Shown: piece by piece, positions 51,058 through 61,800 of the stretch
Position numbering within the stretch: the stretch's first letter is position 1
Layout of the letters: the number at the start of each line of letters is the position of its first letter
Origin: Panonychus citri
Lineage: Eukaryota; Arthropoda; Arachnida; Trombidiformes; Tetranychidae
DNA length: 64,000 nt
Assembly: GCF_014898815.1 (NCBI RefSeq)
Contig: NW_026515513.1
Coordinates: 992,001 to 1,056,000, forward strand
Reading direction: 5' to 3'
Notes under the pieces: generated by a model
The model's database searches: none
Seen by the model: only the letters and a program-made list of their open reading frames with translations
Told to the model about the DNA's origin: nothing
Program-made: the position numbers and the translations under genes

Positions 51058-51906
51058 TTAATTGATGGGTAGATTTTTAGTAATTTCTTTCAAGTTTTTT
51101 GGTAACTTCAATTCACTTGGTTTTTTGGATGGTTCACAAACGTCGAAAAGATCCCAACACAAATAGTTCTGGGTCGACTTGTCGACTATGTTATCGGTAA
51201 TTGGATTGAAATAAACTGAGTTGAGTTGAGAACACTTTTCGATATCTTGATCGCTTGGGAACTCAGTAGTTTTAACCCATTCTAAACACACATTTTTAGT
51301 TCGAGTAGCGAATCTACTAGCATAATTTCCAATTCCCATGAATGTCATTGCAGCGACAGTATTGGTACATTGGTTACAAACCGCGTCATCATAAACTTTG
51401 GAAGGAATTTGTTTGGGTGTAACTGGAGCAACGGGAAGCGTAGGAAAACTGATATCGAGGGTTGAACTAGACTCACAGAGAGTATAGTAAGCACAAAGCT
51501 CCTTAGTTTTGTTTTGCCTTTCGATAAGGAGATTAAAGGAATCATTGAATACTTTAACGTAAGCGTCGCAAGATCCTTCGGGAGTTGGGTATTTACCACA
51601 TTGCTCCATAAGTCCAGGTAAAGTAGGACGTCCAGGTTCGGAAAATCCAGGTATTAAAGCATCTCGAGCTTTTGTCAAATCAGATACTTCAGCTTCGGCC
51701 ATAAATTGACAAACCTGACAAGGAGTCATTCCTCCAGCCCAATCCAAATTAGTTCCACTCCAAAGAGCATCTCCATAACCTGTTAATATTCAAAGACCGA
51801 AAAAAGAATGAGAAATACCCAATCAAGTTAATCATCTCAATTCAGAAAAGTTTTACTTACATGATGAGACGACGATAACAAAAGTAATGGCTAAAAATTG
51901 GTTCAT
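51058..51906 (-). CDS. Secreted saposin-like protein, two SapB-type domains (copy 2)
   Basis: Exons 51906-51861 and 51779-51058 (phase 1) give 255 residues, the inverted paralogue of 47307-48135. Signal peptide MNQFLAITFVIVVSS differs from copy 1 by one residue. Both SapB-like domains keep their cysteines: TPCQVCQ, EQCGKYPTPEGSCD, ELCAYYTLCE; AVCNQC, NVCLEWV, KCSQL, NYLCWDLFDVCEP. It has an extra loop (SEPGRPTLPG) and a slightly longer C terminus. The nearly unchanged C-terminal domain and signal exon but diverged middle suggest uneven selection or partial gene conversion. A TATATA element lies near 51997-52003, about 95 bp upstream of the ATG. Confidence 0.85.
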
Positions 51907-51959
51907 GGTTTTTACTTCTGGTGAATTGAAAACAATCAGATGATAGATTAAAATCAAAT

Positions 51960-52130
51960 TGGTTAACGATTATGGTGTTAATTTCTCGGTTTCAACCACA
52001 ATATATACAATTTTTTTATCGACATCAATCAATCTGCAGCCATTGTTCTTAATTAATTGATTGATGTTTTTTGTTTTGAGTAATTTTAGGTTCTTGATAC
52101 ACTTAAACGCACTATGAATATTTAATATTA
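51960..52130 (-). promoter_or_regulatory. Upstream region of saposin copy 2, duplicated at 50055-50235
   Basis: Contains ATATATAC (near 51996-52003) in front of the minus-strand start at 51906, followed upstream by TAATTAATTGATTGATG and ACACTTAAACGCAC words. The same words are found at 50055-50235 and, partly, in mirror orientation at 47105-47260 upstream of copy 1. The shared segment is therefore probably the functional promoter of this saposin family. Confidence 0.55.
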
Positions 52131-52309
52131 TTCATTCATCATGAACATCATTTATGTCTTTCACCCGTTCATGAGAAATTCTGACGAAATAAGTTATTAA
52201 ACATCGGACACGTGGAGCAGTTAGAGAGAGAAATGAATTGTGTTCATAGCAACTGTGGAAAAACTGAATGCAGCAAAATAGGACGATCAAAGCCAAAGGA
52301 TTGTCAAAG

Positions 52310-52745
52310 GACACAAAATCCCGATGGGACTTCCATTGCACAGTGGACTGCGATTGCTGGTAAGGTCGCAAATTTTGGCTTGAGAGTAAAACATCACGTC
52401 TTTCAATTTAATTTTATAATTTCTTCCAACTCTAGAGTCAAATGATTGTTGATGAATTGTCTTCTGTTGGTACGACATAAAATGAATATGGACTTAGGCA
52501 ACTGGTAACTGTTACATCCAATTTACAACCTTCTCTGACAATGTCTCGTTCGAGAGTGTCCACGAGAACCTCTTCAGTGTCAAGAACTTCAACTATCAAC
52601 AGAGAAAAAATCACCAAAAGAAAACCAAATTAAACTAAAAGATCTAAAAATGAATGGCCGATTAACTCACGCTCTTGAGGTGTAACGTGTTTATGAAGTC
52701 ATATCCCAGTATAATCTTTGGTTTTAAATCCTTGGACAACGTGAC
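52310..52745 (-). pseudogene. Fragment E1: deleted CCCH exon and deleted Tudor-2 exon
   Basis: Minus-strand copy of parent exons 3-4. It has the same 225 bp Tudor-core deletion as fragments A and B, plus an extra loss of about 45 bp that removes the zinc finger itself (GTGTTTATGAA joined to GTCATATCCC). It lies head to head with fragment E2, its mirror-image neighbour. Confidence 0.85.
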
Positions 52746-52772
52746 AACATCATTTTTAGATTATAATTTTTT

Positions 52773-53367
52773 AAGAGAATTTAATAATTGAATGTCTCTC
52801 TTAATATCTGTTCTGCTGTTGATTAGGTGAAACAATCATCTTCTTTAGGTGCCATCATGGAGGAGATTCCCGATAATTGGGATCCAATGGCAGAAGACGC
52901 AAAATCTTATTCCAATAATTATCAATACGACCCGACGGATATTGGAAACGTTGTCCAAGGATTTAAAACCAAAGATTACACTGGGATATGTCATCATTTT
53001 TTGAGAGGCCAATGCAGATACGGTGCTGGTTGTGTTCATAAACACGTTACACCTCAAGAACGTGAGTTAATCAATCAATTATTTTTAGATCTTTTAGTTT
53101 AATTTGGTTTTCTTTCGGTGATTTTTTCTCTGTTGATAGTTGAAGTTCTTGACACTGAAGAGGTTCTCGTGGACACTCTCGAACGAGACATTGTCAGAGA
53201 AGGTTGTAAATTGGATGTAACAGTTACCAGTTGCCTAAGTCCATATTCATTTTATGTCGTACCAGCAGAAGACATAATTCATCAACAATCATTTGACTCT
53301 AGAGTTGGAAGAAATTACGATTTCATTGATCCAACTGAAAAAAATCTTCTTATTCTGATGCGAGAAA
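52773..53367 (+). pseudogene. Fragment E2: inverted near-identical copy of exons 3-4
   Basis: Plus-strand copy of the parent's intron end, full exon 3 (one residue differs over about 90: AEDAKS for AEDAKC), the following intron and exon 4 up to LLILMRE, where it breaks into unrelated DNA. It does not carry the core deletion, so it arose separately from A, B and E1. It has an open frame at 52827-53102 (through the zinc finger and into the intron) but no promoter is evident. Confidence 0.88.
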
Positions 53368-53502
53368 TAACTATTATTTAAACAAGAATCACTTCTATTA
53401 ATAAATTTAACGTTCGCAGAAAATCATTATCAGTCCTTTTAGTTTTATTATATTATTACGGTCTTTTCAATCTATTATTTGATTGTTTTAATTCAAGTAA
53501 AA

Positions 53503-53806
53503 ACTATGAACTGATTTTTAGCAATTACTTTCATTGATTGTCATCAGTTTGTAAGTAATTTATTGATATCATAGTATTCATGGGCACTGGAACTTATGCT
53601 ATTAACTCCGCCGCTCAAACTACAATTGTGGGCTTAGACTGGATTAAAACTTAAGAGTATACAAGCGACTAAGATATCGAAAAGTGTTCTCAACTCAACT
53701 CAGTTTATTTCAATCCAATTATCGATAATATGATTGAAAAATTGACTCAGAACTATTTGTGTTGGGATCTTTTCGATGTTTGTGAACCATCAAAAAAATG
53801 GGTCGT
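53503..53806 (+). pseudogene. Dead saposin-like copy 3
   Basis: Starts like copy 1 (ATGAAC) but codon 3 is TGA; the signal-exon splice donor GTAAGT is still present. The body is largely deleted; a recognisable C-terminal part remains (QLNSVYFNPI, NYLCWDLFDVCEPSKK) before it runs into unrelated sequence. Several frame breaks. It is the remnant of a third gene of this family. Confidence 0.85.
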
Positions 53807-53984
53807 TTCAATATACGAAAATGGACGATTCAGCTCAGATCATGAATAGATAACTTTTAAATTTTCAAAGAAAATTTAATATCTTCTGCTTGTTGAGTGT
53901 TCGGCATCAACAGGATCTCTGATTATCACTCTACCATCTCAATATTTAACATGTTCAAGATTAAGTGAACTATTAATAATTAGA

Positions 53985-54110
53985 TAGAATTATTAAAAAT
54001 ACTCAAATGAAATCGGCTAATTTGGTTGTCAATCTTATTTACATTTTATTTTACTTTTTACAGAATATTTTGATTCGGGAACTCGAATTGTCGAAGACGG
54101 TCGCAGGTAA
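53985..54110. repeat. Direct repeat unit 1 (unit 2 at 54226-54345)
   Basis: Both units end in a polypyrimidine tract and acceptor (TTTTACTTTTTACAG) followed by NILIREL on the plus strand; unit 1 continues ELSKTVAG and meets a GTAATA donor-like site. The two units are about 80-90% alike in their last 80 bp. They look like a duplicated exon of an unidentified gene. Confidence 0.6.
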
Positions 54111-54225
54111 TAAGAAAACACCAGTTTGATTAGTGAGTTGATCGGTAATTAAATCGTGGTCATTTTCATTATTTTCTTACCTGAATTTTCAATCAGTTGA
54201 GAGGGTAAGTCATGATGGTAGGATT

Positions 54226-54468
54226 TAATTATCATTAGTAATACTCAGGTAAAATCGTTTGATTGGATTGTTAATCTTATTTACATTTTATTTTACTTTT
54301 TACAGAATATTTTGATTCGGGAACTCGAGGTGACGAAGTTTATGTACAAAGGATTAATTGAGCGAACTCAAGATCTTCTCGAGTCTCATCTGAAAGTTAT
54401 CTTATGTTTACAAGGGTATTTACAAATTGATTATTTTTAGTGTCGTCTAATCAGTCAATTTAGTTTAA
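54226..54468 (+). pseudogene. Exon-like fragment, repeat unit 2
   Basis: After the acceptor at 54304 an open frame reads NILIRELEVTKFMYKGLIER and then TQDLLESHLKVILC to a stop near 54440. The helix-like, charged sequence looks coding but no family is recognised and no partner exons were found. Confidence 0.35.
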
Positions 54469-54747
54469 TTGAATCAATTTAAAGGAGATTTTCTCTTTTG
54501 GCAGTATTAAAATATTTGTTTACTGAGATTGAGTGAGAGATGATAACTTAGAATCAAATCATTTTTTTAATGAGAAGTGTCCATATGAGGTCCAATGATG
54601 GATTTGGATGAAACCAGTAAGCCAATTATGAGTGGATCATATCCATACTTGATTGTTGTCTGAAAAATAAGACAATTAATATGATTAAATCATCCAATGT
54701 TAACAAGAAACATTCATTCGTAAATATTATACTAACCATATATTGGG

Positions 54748-57700
54748 TTATATTGTAACCTTTTGTCCTTCAGAGTGGAAGAGGTCAACCCTGAATCTCC
54801 CTGCCATGTCCCTGGGATCATAAATAAACAATGTGGTCAGTTAGAGAGTAAAGTCAGCTTATAAAGGTAACTCACCTTTCCTTGAAGTGCGCTTTGAATG
54901 TTTGTCCGAGTACTAATTCACTAAAATTACTCCTAAAAGAAATTAAATAAAATCGTAATTTCAATTAAATTGATTGTGAAAGTAAAGACAATCGAAAATA
55001 CTTACATGACTTCATCAGTGACACAAAATCCTGATGGCACTTCCATGGCACAGTGGACTGCGAATGCTGGTAAGGTCGCAAATTTTGGCTTGAGAGTGAA
55101 AACATCACGTCTTTCAACAATCAGCTCAACACCAGTGTCGATATTCATTACTGTTAGTTCATCTTCATCGAGACTCATATCTATGACTCTTGCTCGGTAG
55201 AATGGCTCAGCCCGAACAGCAATAAGACTTCCTATTGCAGGGAAAATAACCATGTTTTCCTTATTTTCGGGCTTTCGATAAAATTCTGCCATTTCCCGCA
55301 TCAGAATAAGAAGATTTTTTTCAGTTGGATCAATGAAATCGTAATTTCTTCCAACTCTAGAGTCAAATGATTGTTGATGAATTATGTCTTCTGCTGGTAC
55401 GACATAAAATGAATATGGACTTAGGCAACTGGTAACTGTTACATCCAATTTACAACCTTCTCTGACAATGTCTCGTTCGAGAGTGTCCACGAGAACCTCT
55501 TCAGTGTCAAGAACTTCAACTATCAACAGAGAAAAAATCACCGAAAGAAAACCAAATTAAACTAAAAGATCTAAAAATAATTGATTGATTAACTCACGTT
55601 CTTGAGGTGTAACGTGTTTATGAACACAACCAGCACCGTATCTGCATTGGCCTCTCAAAAAATGATGACATATCCCAGTATAATCTTTGGTTTTAAATCC
55701 TTGGACAACGTTTCCAATATCCGTCGGGTCGTATTGATAATTATTGGAATAACATTTTGCGTCTTCGGCCATTGGATCCCAATTATCGGGAATCTCCTCC
55801 ATGATGGCACCTAATGAAGATGATTGTTTCACCTAATCAACAGCAGAACAGATATTAAGAGAGACATTCAATTATTAAATTCTCTTAAAAATTATAATCT
55901 AAATTGTCTAATGATTATCCAATTATTAACAGTAAAACGATGGGTTAAGTTGCAAGAAAATTATATAAAATGATTAATCGGTGGCGATGTTGATGTTGAT
56001 TAATTTAAATCCATGCAACGAGTTAATTTAAAAAGTTACACTTGAAGGTTATTCACATTCACATTTAAAAAACATGCTGATCAACTGAAACGAGAATTTA
56101 CAAAAAGCAACCAAGGTTATCAAACAATTAAGTTAAATTTAAAGTGAAATTAAAACTACAGTTAACACTTTTATAATCCATTAAGAGTTGTCTGTTGTTA
56201 CCATAGCAGTTAGAAATGAAGCGGTAAAATTAGTTAACTAACAATTTAACACTACCTGTATAACGTAAGTACTTACGGTGTGCAGATCGATTGAATTTGA
56301 TCTGATCTGGGAACAGGTAGCGACACTAATTTTATCTAAACTAATTTCTGGTGGAGTTTTCTCTTTAGATTGAGCATCGGCTTCCAAGACCCAATCCATT
56401 GAATCGGTGAAAGCATAATTGGCCTTGACCAGAGCCGCATTGACCAATATATCTTTACCTTGGCCTAAGGCATTATCACTGTACCAAAGAAAGACCGATA
56501 AAGGTTCATCGTAATTACTTTTCGATGGACGTTCGGTAACATAAACAGTTACCATTTGTTCAATCTTGATGCCACTCAATTCCTCGAAATATTTTAAACA
56601 TTCATTGGACCAACCATCGGACGGAGGTGATATGTGTGATAATCGGCAGCGAACAGCAAATGCTGGAATGTTGATTACGTCGATCGGAAGAGGTTTTAAA
56701 TCACCGATATTCAATACTTCCTCTGTTCCATAATCAATATATTTAACTAAAATTCGACGACATCTTATATCTTCCATATTTTCTCTTTCTTCTTCTTCTT
56801 CCTTGATCACTGGTGTTGAGTTTTCCTCTTCCTCTTCTTCTTCTTCCTTGATCACTGGTGTTGAGTTTTCCTCTTCCTCTTCTTCTTCTTCGGGGTTGAT
56901 TAAATCAATCACTTTAACTCGACACCATTCATTGTCGGAAGGGTAAATCGCAGCCCAACAAGAGTCAATGAGTACATTTGGGTCATCAGGTAATTCATAA
57001 TCTTCATTTTGATCAACAGCGAAATGATTTGATAATTGTTCTTGAATATCATCCAATTGAGCGGAATCATCATTTGATAAGTGAATGTAAAACTCATTTG
57101 GATCAACCAAAGCGGAAATGACACAAAGATGATACTCAGCGGGCGGAAGTGAAGGAGGTGGAATATGATAAAGGTGATAACCATCTTCAAGAATTGTTAT
57201 CAATTGAGCAACAGGAGTAAATTCTGATAGATTATCTTCATATTCGTCATCATCCAATTCTCCTTCTTCTTCTTCTAACTGATCTTCTTCCTCTCCTTCT
57301 ACTTCAATTCCCTCCTCATCAGGTCTCAAATACTCTTCGTCATATTCATAATTATCACCGGCCGATAACTCTTGTCCATCATGATTGTAATTATCTTCAT
57401 TGTTCCCGCTAGCATCTTCATCTTCCTCTTGGTGAAATGTATCAATGTTTTGGTCATCAGCGGTAAGGTCAACTTCTCCATATGAATCGGTTCTTCTCAA
57501 TTTAAAATCAGTTTCATCTTGATCAGTGAATAATTTAGTTGAACATGAGACTTTTACATCAACATCACCACCACCACCGTTGATTATATTTCCCATAGGA
57601 TTTTCATTTGAGTTTAAACTTACCCCTTTTTTGTAATCATCATCACAATCATCGTTTTTTAAATTACCGTTAACCGTTGGTTCATGGCCGTTAATTTGAA

Positions 57701-58883
57701 TAGGTATCTCCTCTAAAGATAATTGATCAGTGACAGAGTAAAATGATCCATCGGAAATTGAGTGAGCTTTGTTAAGGGTAAGGTATCGATCGGAATTAAG
57801 TTGAATTAATTTCTCGGCCACTGCAATACAAGACTCTCTGGTTTCAAAATCACTAATTAACGGGTGAATATAAATACAATCAGGAATACCCGAGATATCA
57901 CAAAAAGCTGAATAACTTAATCCATGCCAATCAGGATGAAAAGGAATACGAAGCATATCTAGTGAATAAGATTGGGGGACACAAGATAATCTCCAAATCC
58001 CTGAGACATCATAGAAAATGGCAAACTTAATTTGTCCTTCAATATTTAACTCTTTCTCGGTGTTAATCAAATGCTCGATCCATGGCATCTCTCCAGATTG
58101 GCTTAAATCAATAATTGCACCGGAAGAATGTACCTTCTTACAATTAACGATCGCTTGTTTGACAAATAATTTCGCTGGAAGCCAAACTTTACCATAATAT
58201 CTAACGATCTCTTCAAATTCACTTCCAACCAGATCAATTGCTTCCATAAATCTAATTAAAAGAATAAGAAAAAAGAATTAGTTTTATAAAACAAATGGAG
58301 AAAAGAGAATTGAAAGAGACGAAAAAAGTTACCTTTGGGTTTGAAGATCATCGCTAATCTGATCAGTCCAATTAGGTCTTAATCGGGAGACTCGAGAAGT
58401 TAAATCTGTGTTTATCCTGAAAACTGAACTACTTTCAACAATATGAGTTTCATTTGCTATTGCATCGATTTCGGAAACGAAATTTTCATAAATAACATCA
58501 AAAAGAGTTTCAATTTGTTCATTATCATCAAATTCTGGTGACAGTTGAAAATTAGGTGTCGAACTGAGTATCTGTTTGATGATTCGACGTCCATAGTGAT
58601 GATAAACAAGTCCAGCACAGCTCAGCTTTATGGTGAATGGTTTCCTTGGATCGAGACATTTCAGTGTTGTTTTCTTGAAATTACTCTGATGATAATCATA
58701 TAAACTTCTAGAATGGTCATAAATCAAACCAACACCAATCACATAATCACTTTTCTCAATTAGAGTTGAATCACGAGAACGAATTATTTTCGCATCCAAA
58801 CCAATGAGCTTTCGGATTAAATAACAGGCAAAAATTTGATCACAGTGAAAATCACCATTATAAGTACAAATTGTCAGAGACAT
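54748..58883 (-). CDS. MYG1 - Tudor - CCCH zinc finger - Tudor fusion protein
   Basis: Six exons on the minus strand, 58883-58333, 58251-56277, 55832-55598, 55519-55006, 54932-54876 and 54811-54748, join in phase to 1131 residues. Residues 1-340 are a MYG1 (UPF0160, DHH-type exonuclease) domain: CTYNGDFHCDQ, KLSCAGLVYHHYG, IYENFVSEIDA, LRPNWTDQ, MEAIDLVGSEFEE, WLPAKLFV, SGIPDCIYIHP. An acidic linker (about 341-525) follows, then an extended Tudor domain (about 557-797) with VKYIDYGTEEV, split by a Glu-rich insert. A C-x7-C-x5-C-x3-H finger spans 897-915. A second extended Tudor domain (about 945-1131) includes ARVIDMS, VMNIDTGVEL, LPAFAVHC and closes with LVLGQTFKAHF and RFRVDLF. The MYG1-Tudor junction is inside one open exon, so the fusion is genomic. 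Tudor domains bind methylarginine/lysine, typically on Piwi-pathway partners; CCCH fingers bind RNA. A germline RNA-granule role is inferred. Several key residues are replaced (see findings). Fragment copies lie at 41.8-53.4 kb. Confidence 0.88.
56801..56890 (-). repeat. Perfect 2 x 45 bp tandem repeat within Tudor 1
   Basis: Two identical 45 bp units (56801-56845 and 56846-56890) each encode a run of Glu plus NSTPVIK. The array sits between the strands ending VKVIDLINPE and RILVKYIDYG of the first Tudor domain, so it expands a loop of the domain core. Identical units mean a recent, probably unstable expansion. Confidence 0.95.
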
Positions 58884-61800
58884 TTTGATATTCTTTTTTC
58901 TTAACTAATTGGAATATTTAAAAAAATAACCTTTTGAGAAAAAACAAAAGAAAAAGAGAAAAATTAAAAATATCAAAAATAGAGTAAAGATGAAAAAGAC
59001 AAAACCATTAACTGGGTCTGATGAAGGAGAAAATATAATTGATCCTGTGAATCCATGAAACACTGGATATTTAATGGTTCCTATTAATCAATATTAACCT
59101 TGTGATGAGAAGATAATAGTTTTATCAACAGCAACAATTAAGGATTCAAACCAAAGGGATGAGATGGTGAGAGTAAAAAAAATTTGCCTTTGGGCTGGAG
59201 AGACAATGAAAATCCAATGGTAACACAAATACAAATGTTATTATTGTGTATTTACACTTAAACACAGAGAAGATAAAGTCCAGGGAGATAATTAAGACAA
59301 GTTGTTGATCTAAATTAAAAGGAGAAATTGAAAAAATGAGGCTGATTAGATTTGATTAGAATACTAATCAACAGGCACGAAGGTCAATTTGTTGTCTTAA
59401 GATAGTTACTTGTGATAGAGGTTATAGACAAAGGAGAAGAAGAAAAGAAAAAGCTAAAATGTGAAAGAAAACATTGGAAAGGGAATAATATAAACGGAAA
59501 GTTAATCTATTTTAAGAAATTGTCAACTTTCCAAGTAATTTAACCAGCTTACGTTTCTATCGTTATCATCATGATGAGGATGGTGAAAATGGAGAACCAA
59601 GAAAATCATTTCCAATTCCAAATTTCTGTAAACATAAAAATGAAGAAAACATTTAACTGAAAGGAAAAAGGAAGAAAACAGTTTCTAGGAAAAGAAAGAA
59701 ACAATTTACTAATTACCATAACCCCATCTATATTTTTCGACAATAAACGAACAATCAGCAAATTAATTTTAAATTGTTGATCGTCAAGTGATTAATTGTG
59801 ACCAGTTTAATGGTAAAATGTTTCCAATGAAATTTGTAAGTATTTCAATAACAGTTGAAAACGAAAACAAAATCGATCAGTTGATTAAGTAAACAAAATG
59901 GAAATACTTACTGTTTTAATCAAACACTTTCTAGCAAGTTAATCGAAGTGTAGATGAGATTTTTAAATTGAAGCTGTTCACTAAATGTTCACAATTAATC
60001 AACAATTTAAATGTTTACTTGAGTTGAGTGGTTCAATTTACTTTACTGATTAGTCTGCACATGTTGAGAGTTTCTCTTGGCAACAAGAGTTTCAAATTAC
60101 GCGCGTAAAAATTTTTTCCCACTTTTTCCTGAACATTATCATGGAAAACTAATTGTTTCAAATTGATTTAAAAGCTGAATTATTGGGCTGATCAACATCT
60201 AATAGTTCTAAGTCTTCTAAAGACAGAAATCATTGTTAATAGTGATACATGTAATATTAAATTTCAGTTAACTATTTATTAAAGATCATTTTCAACAAGT
60301 TCAATCATGAATTGCAACCTCATTCTGTCAACAATAAAGTCTAGAGTAGTTATCAGTTCTCAGTCCATACATTGAATCGGGTGAGCAAGGAGTTAATCTT
60401 GTGGCGGTAATACATACACATACGTTATTTGGATTGAAGTATCAAGATCTTTAATGTAATTTGGTCAGTAAGTAGACATTTTGTTCTGATTTTATGCAAA
60501 TGATTAATAATACAGTCGTATCAACTCAAGTTGCTACAAGTCAGTTCTCACCATGAAATGGATAATCCTATTTCTGAAAAATGATAACCTTTTTCAAATA
60601 AATGGATTTGTGCTATTGAAAGTAAATCTACAAAATGAATTGATGAATTTGAAACTAAGCAGAATTGATACAATTAAAAACTTAATTTATTCTGTGATAT
60701 ATCTCTTTACTTACTTTCTAATGAATATTAAAAAGTTAAAAAAATGAATTTGTATGAAAAAGTTTAATTTCTTACTCAATGTAAAGGCTAATTGACTAAA
60801 CTTATCGAGAACTTGACCAAGTGAATTGAGACCTTACGAAAATCAATGAAAACTCATCGTGAAAAAATGAGCCATCTATCGTATTGACTAAACCAAAAGA
60901 GAACTCAGCGAAAGTTACTGAGAAATTCTGTAAGAACTAACATTCGCGCATTATCATCGATATTTTGACCGCAAATACTGACCTAAGTTCTTCTTTAAGT
61001 AGTTAAATAAAACTTGTGAATTTTACACTAATTATGATTGTTAATCTACACTTCAACCTTTGCTTATAAATGAGTATGATTGATAACAAAAGTATCTAAG
61101 AGATGAAAATCTGCATTTTTATCATGATTGCAAAAAAATTGATTGAAGTTTTAACAGTTTTATTTTCATAATTTTTGTTTGCAACAATCATATTTGCACA
61201 TATTAAGAGCCACCGAATTCACATAGATAAATGATCACCTGGAACTCCGTACTAATGCACTAGTCAAGTTAGATGAACAACAATTAGTAGTTAATTTGAA
61301 ACAATAACGAAAGTGATGAAAAATGAAGAAAATATCAACTTTCAACTAATTGTTCAACGATGATTGACAGACTGAGGCCTCGAGTGGATGTATTGTTAGT
61401 TTATATTAAAGAATAAAATTAATAATTATAATCAATTATTTTGGTCTAAAAACTTTATTAAATCATATAGCAGTAACAGTAACGTTTCTGATTAAAACAA
61501 ATAATTATTTTCAATATTTGAATATTGAATACAAATGAGTGGATCGATGGAGTTGATCGTTCAAATGCTAACAGAGACAAAGTTAACTGAGCGATTCATG
61601 TCCGATTTGAGGGGTAAGATCGATATGTCAAGATTGAATCAACCAAGAAGCAAAACGAAGTTGAGGTTAAGAGGTTAGGTTTGTCTTGAAGCTAATGCTT
61701 GGGCTGGAAATAAATGAGTTCTTGTTATGAAGTCTAATGAGAGATGTTGAAAGTGAATTGGAACGGAAGGTGAAAAGAGAAGATACATCGAAACCCAAAA

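Noticed and set aside
52212..52320. Cys-rich plus-strand reading CVHSNCGKTECSKIG next to fragment E1
   Set aside because: It runs directly into antisense Tudor-gene DNA and has no start, signal or splice site; probably chance or a scrap of another gene.
41862..53367. Fragments as processed (retrotransposed) pseudogenes
   Set aside because: Introns are retained in A, B, C, D, E1 and E2 and no poly(A) tails are seen, so DNA duplication fits better.
61535..61679. 47-codon plus-strand ORF with a GTAAGA site inside
   Set aside because: No partner exon, no family resemblance and too short to separate from chance.
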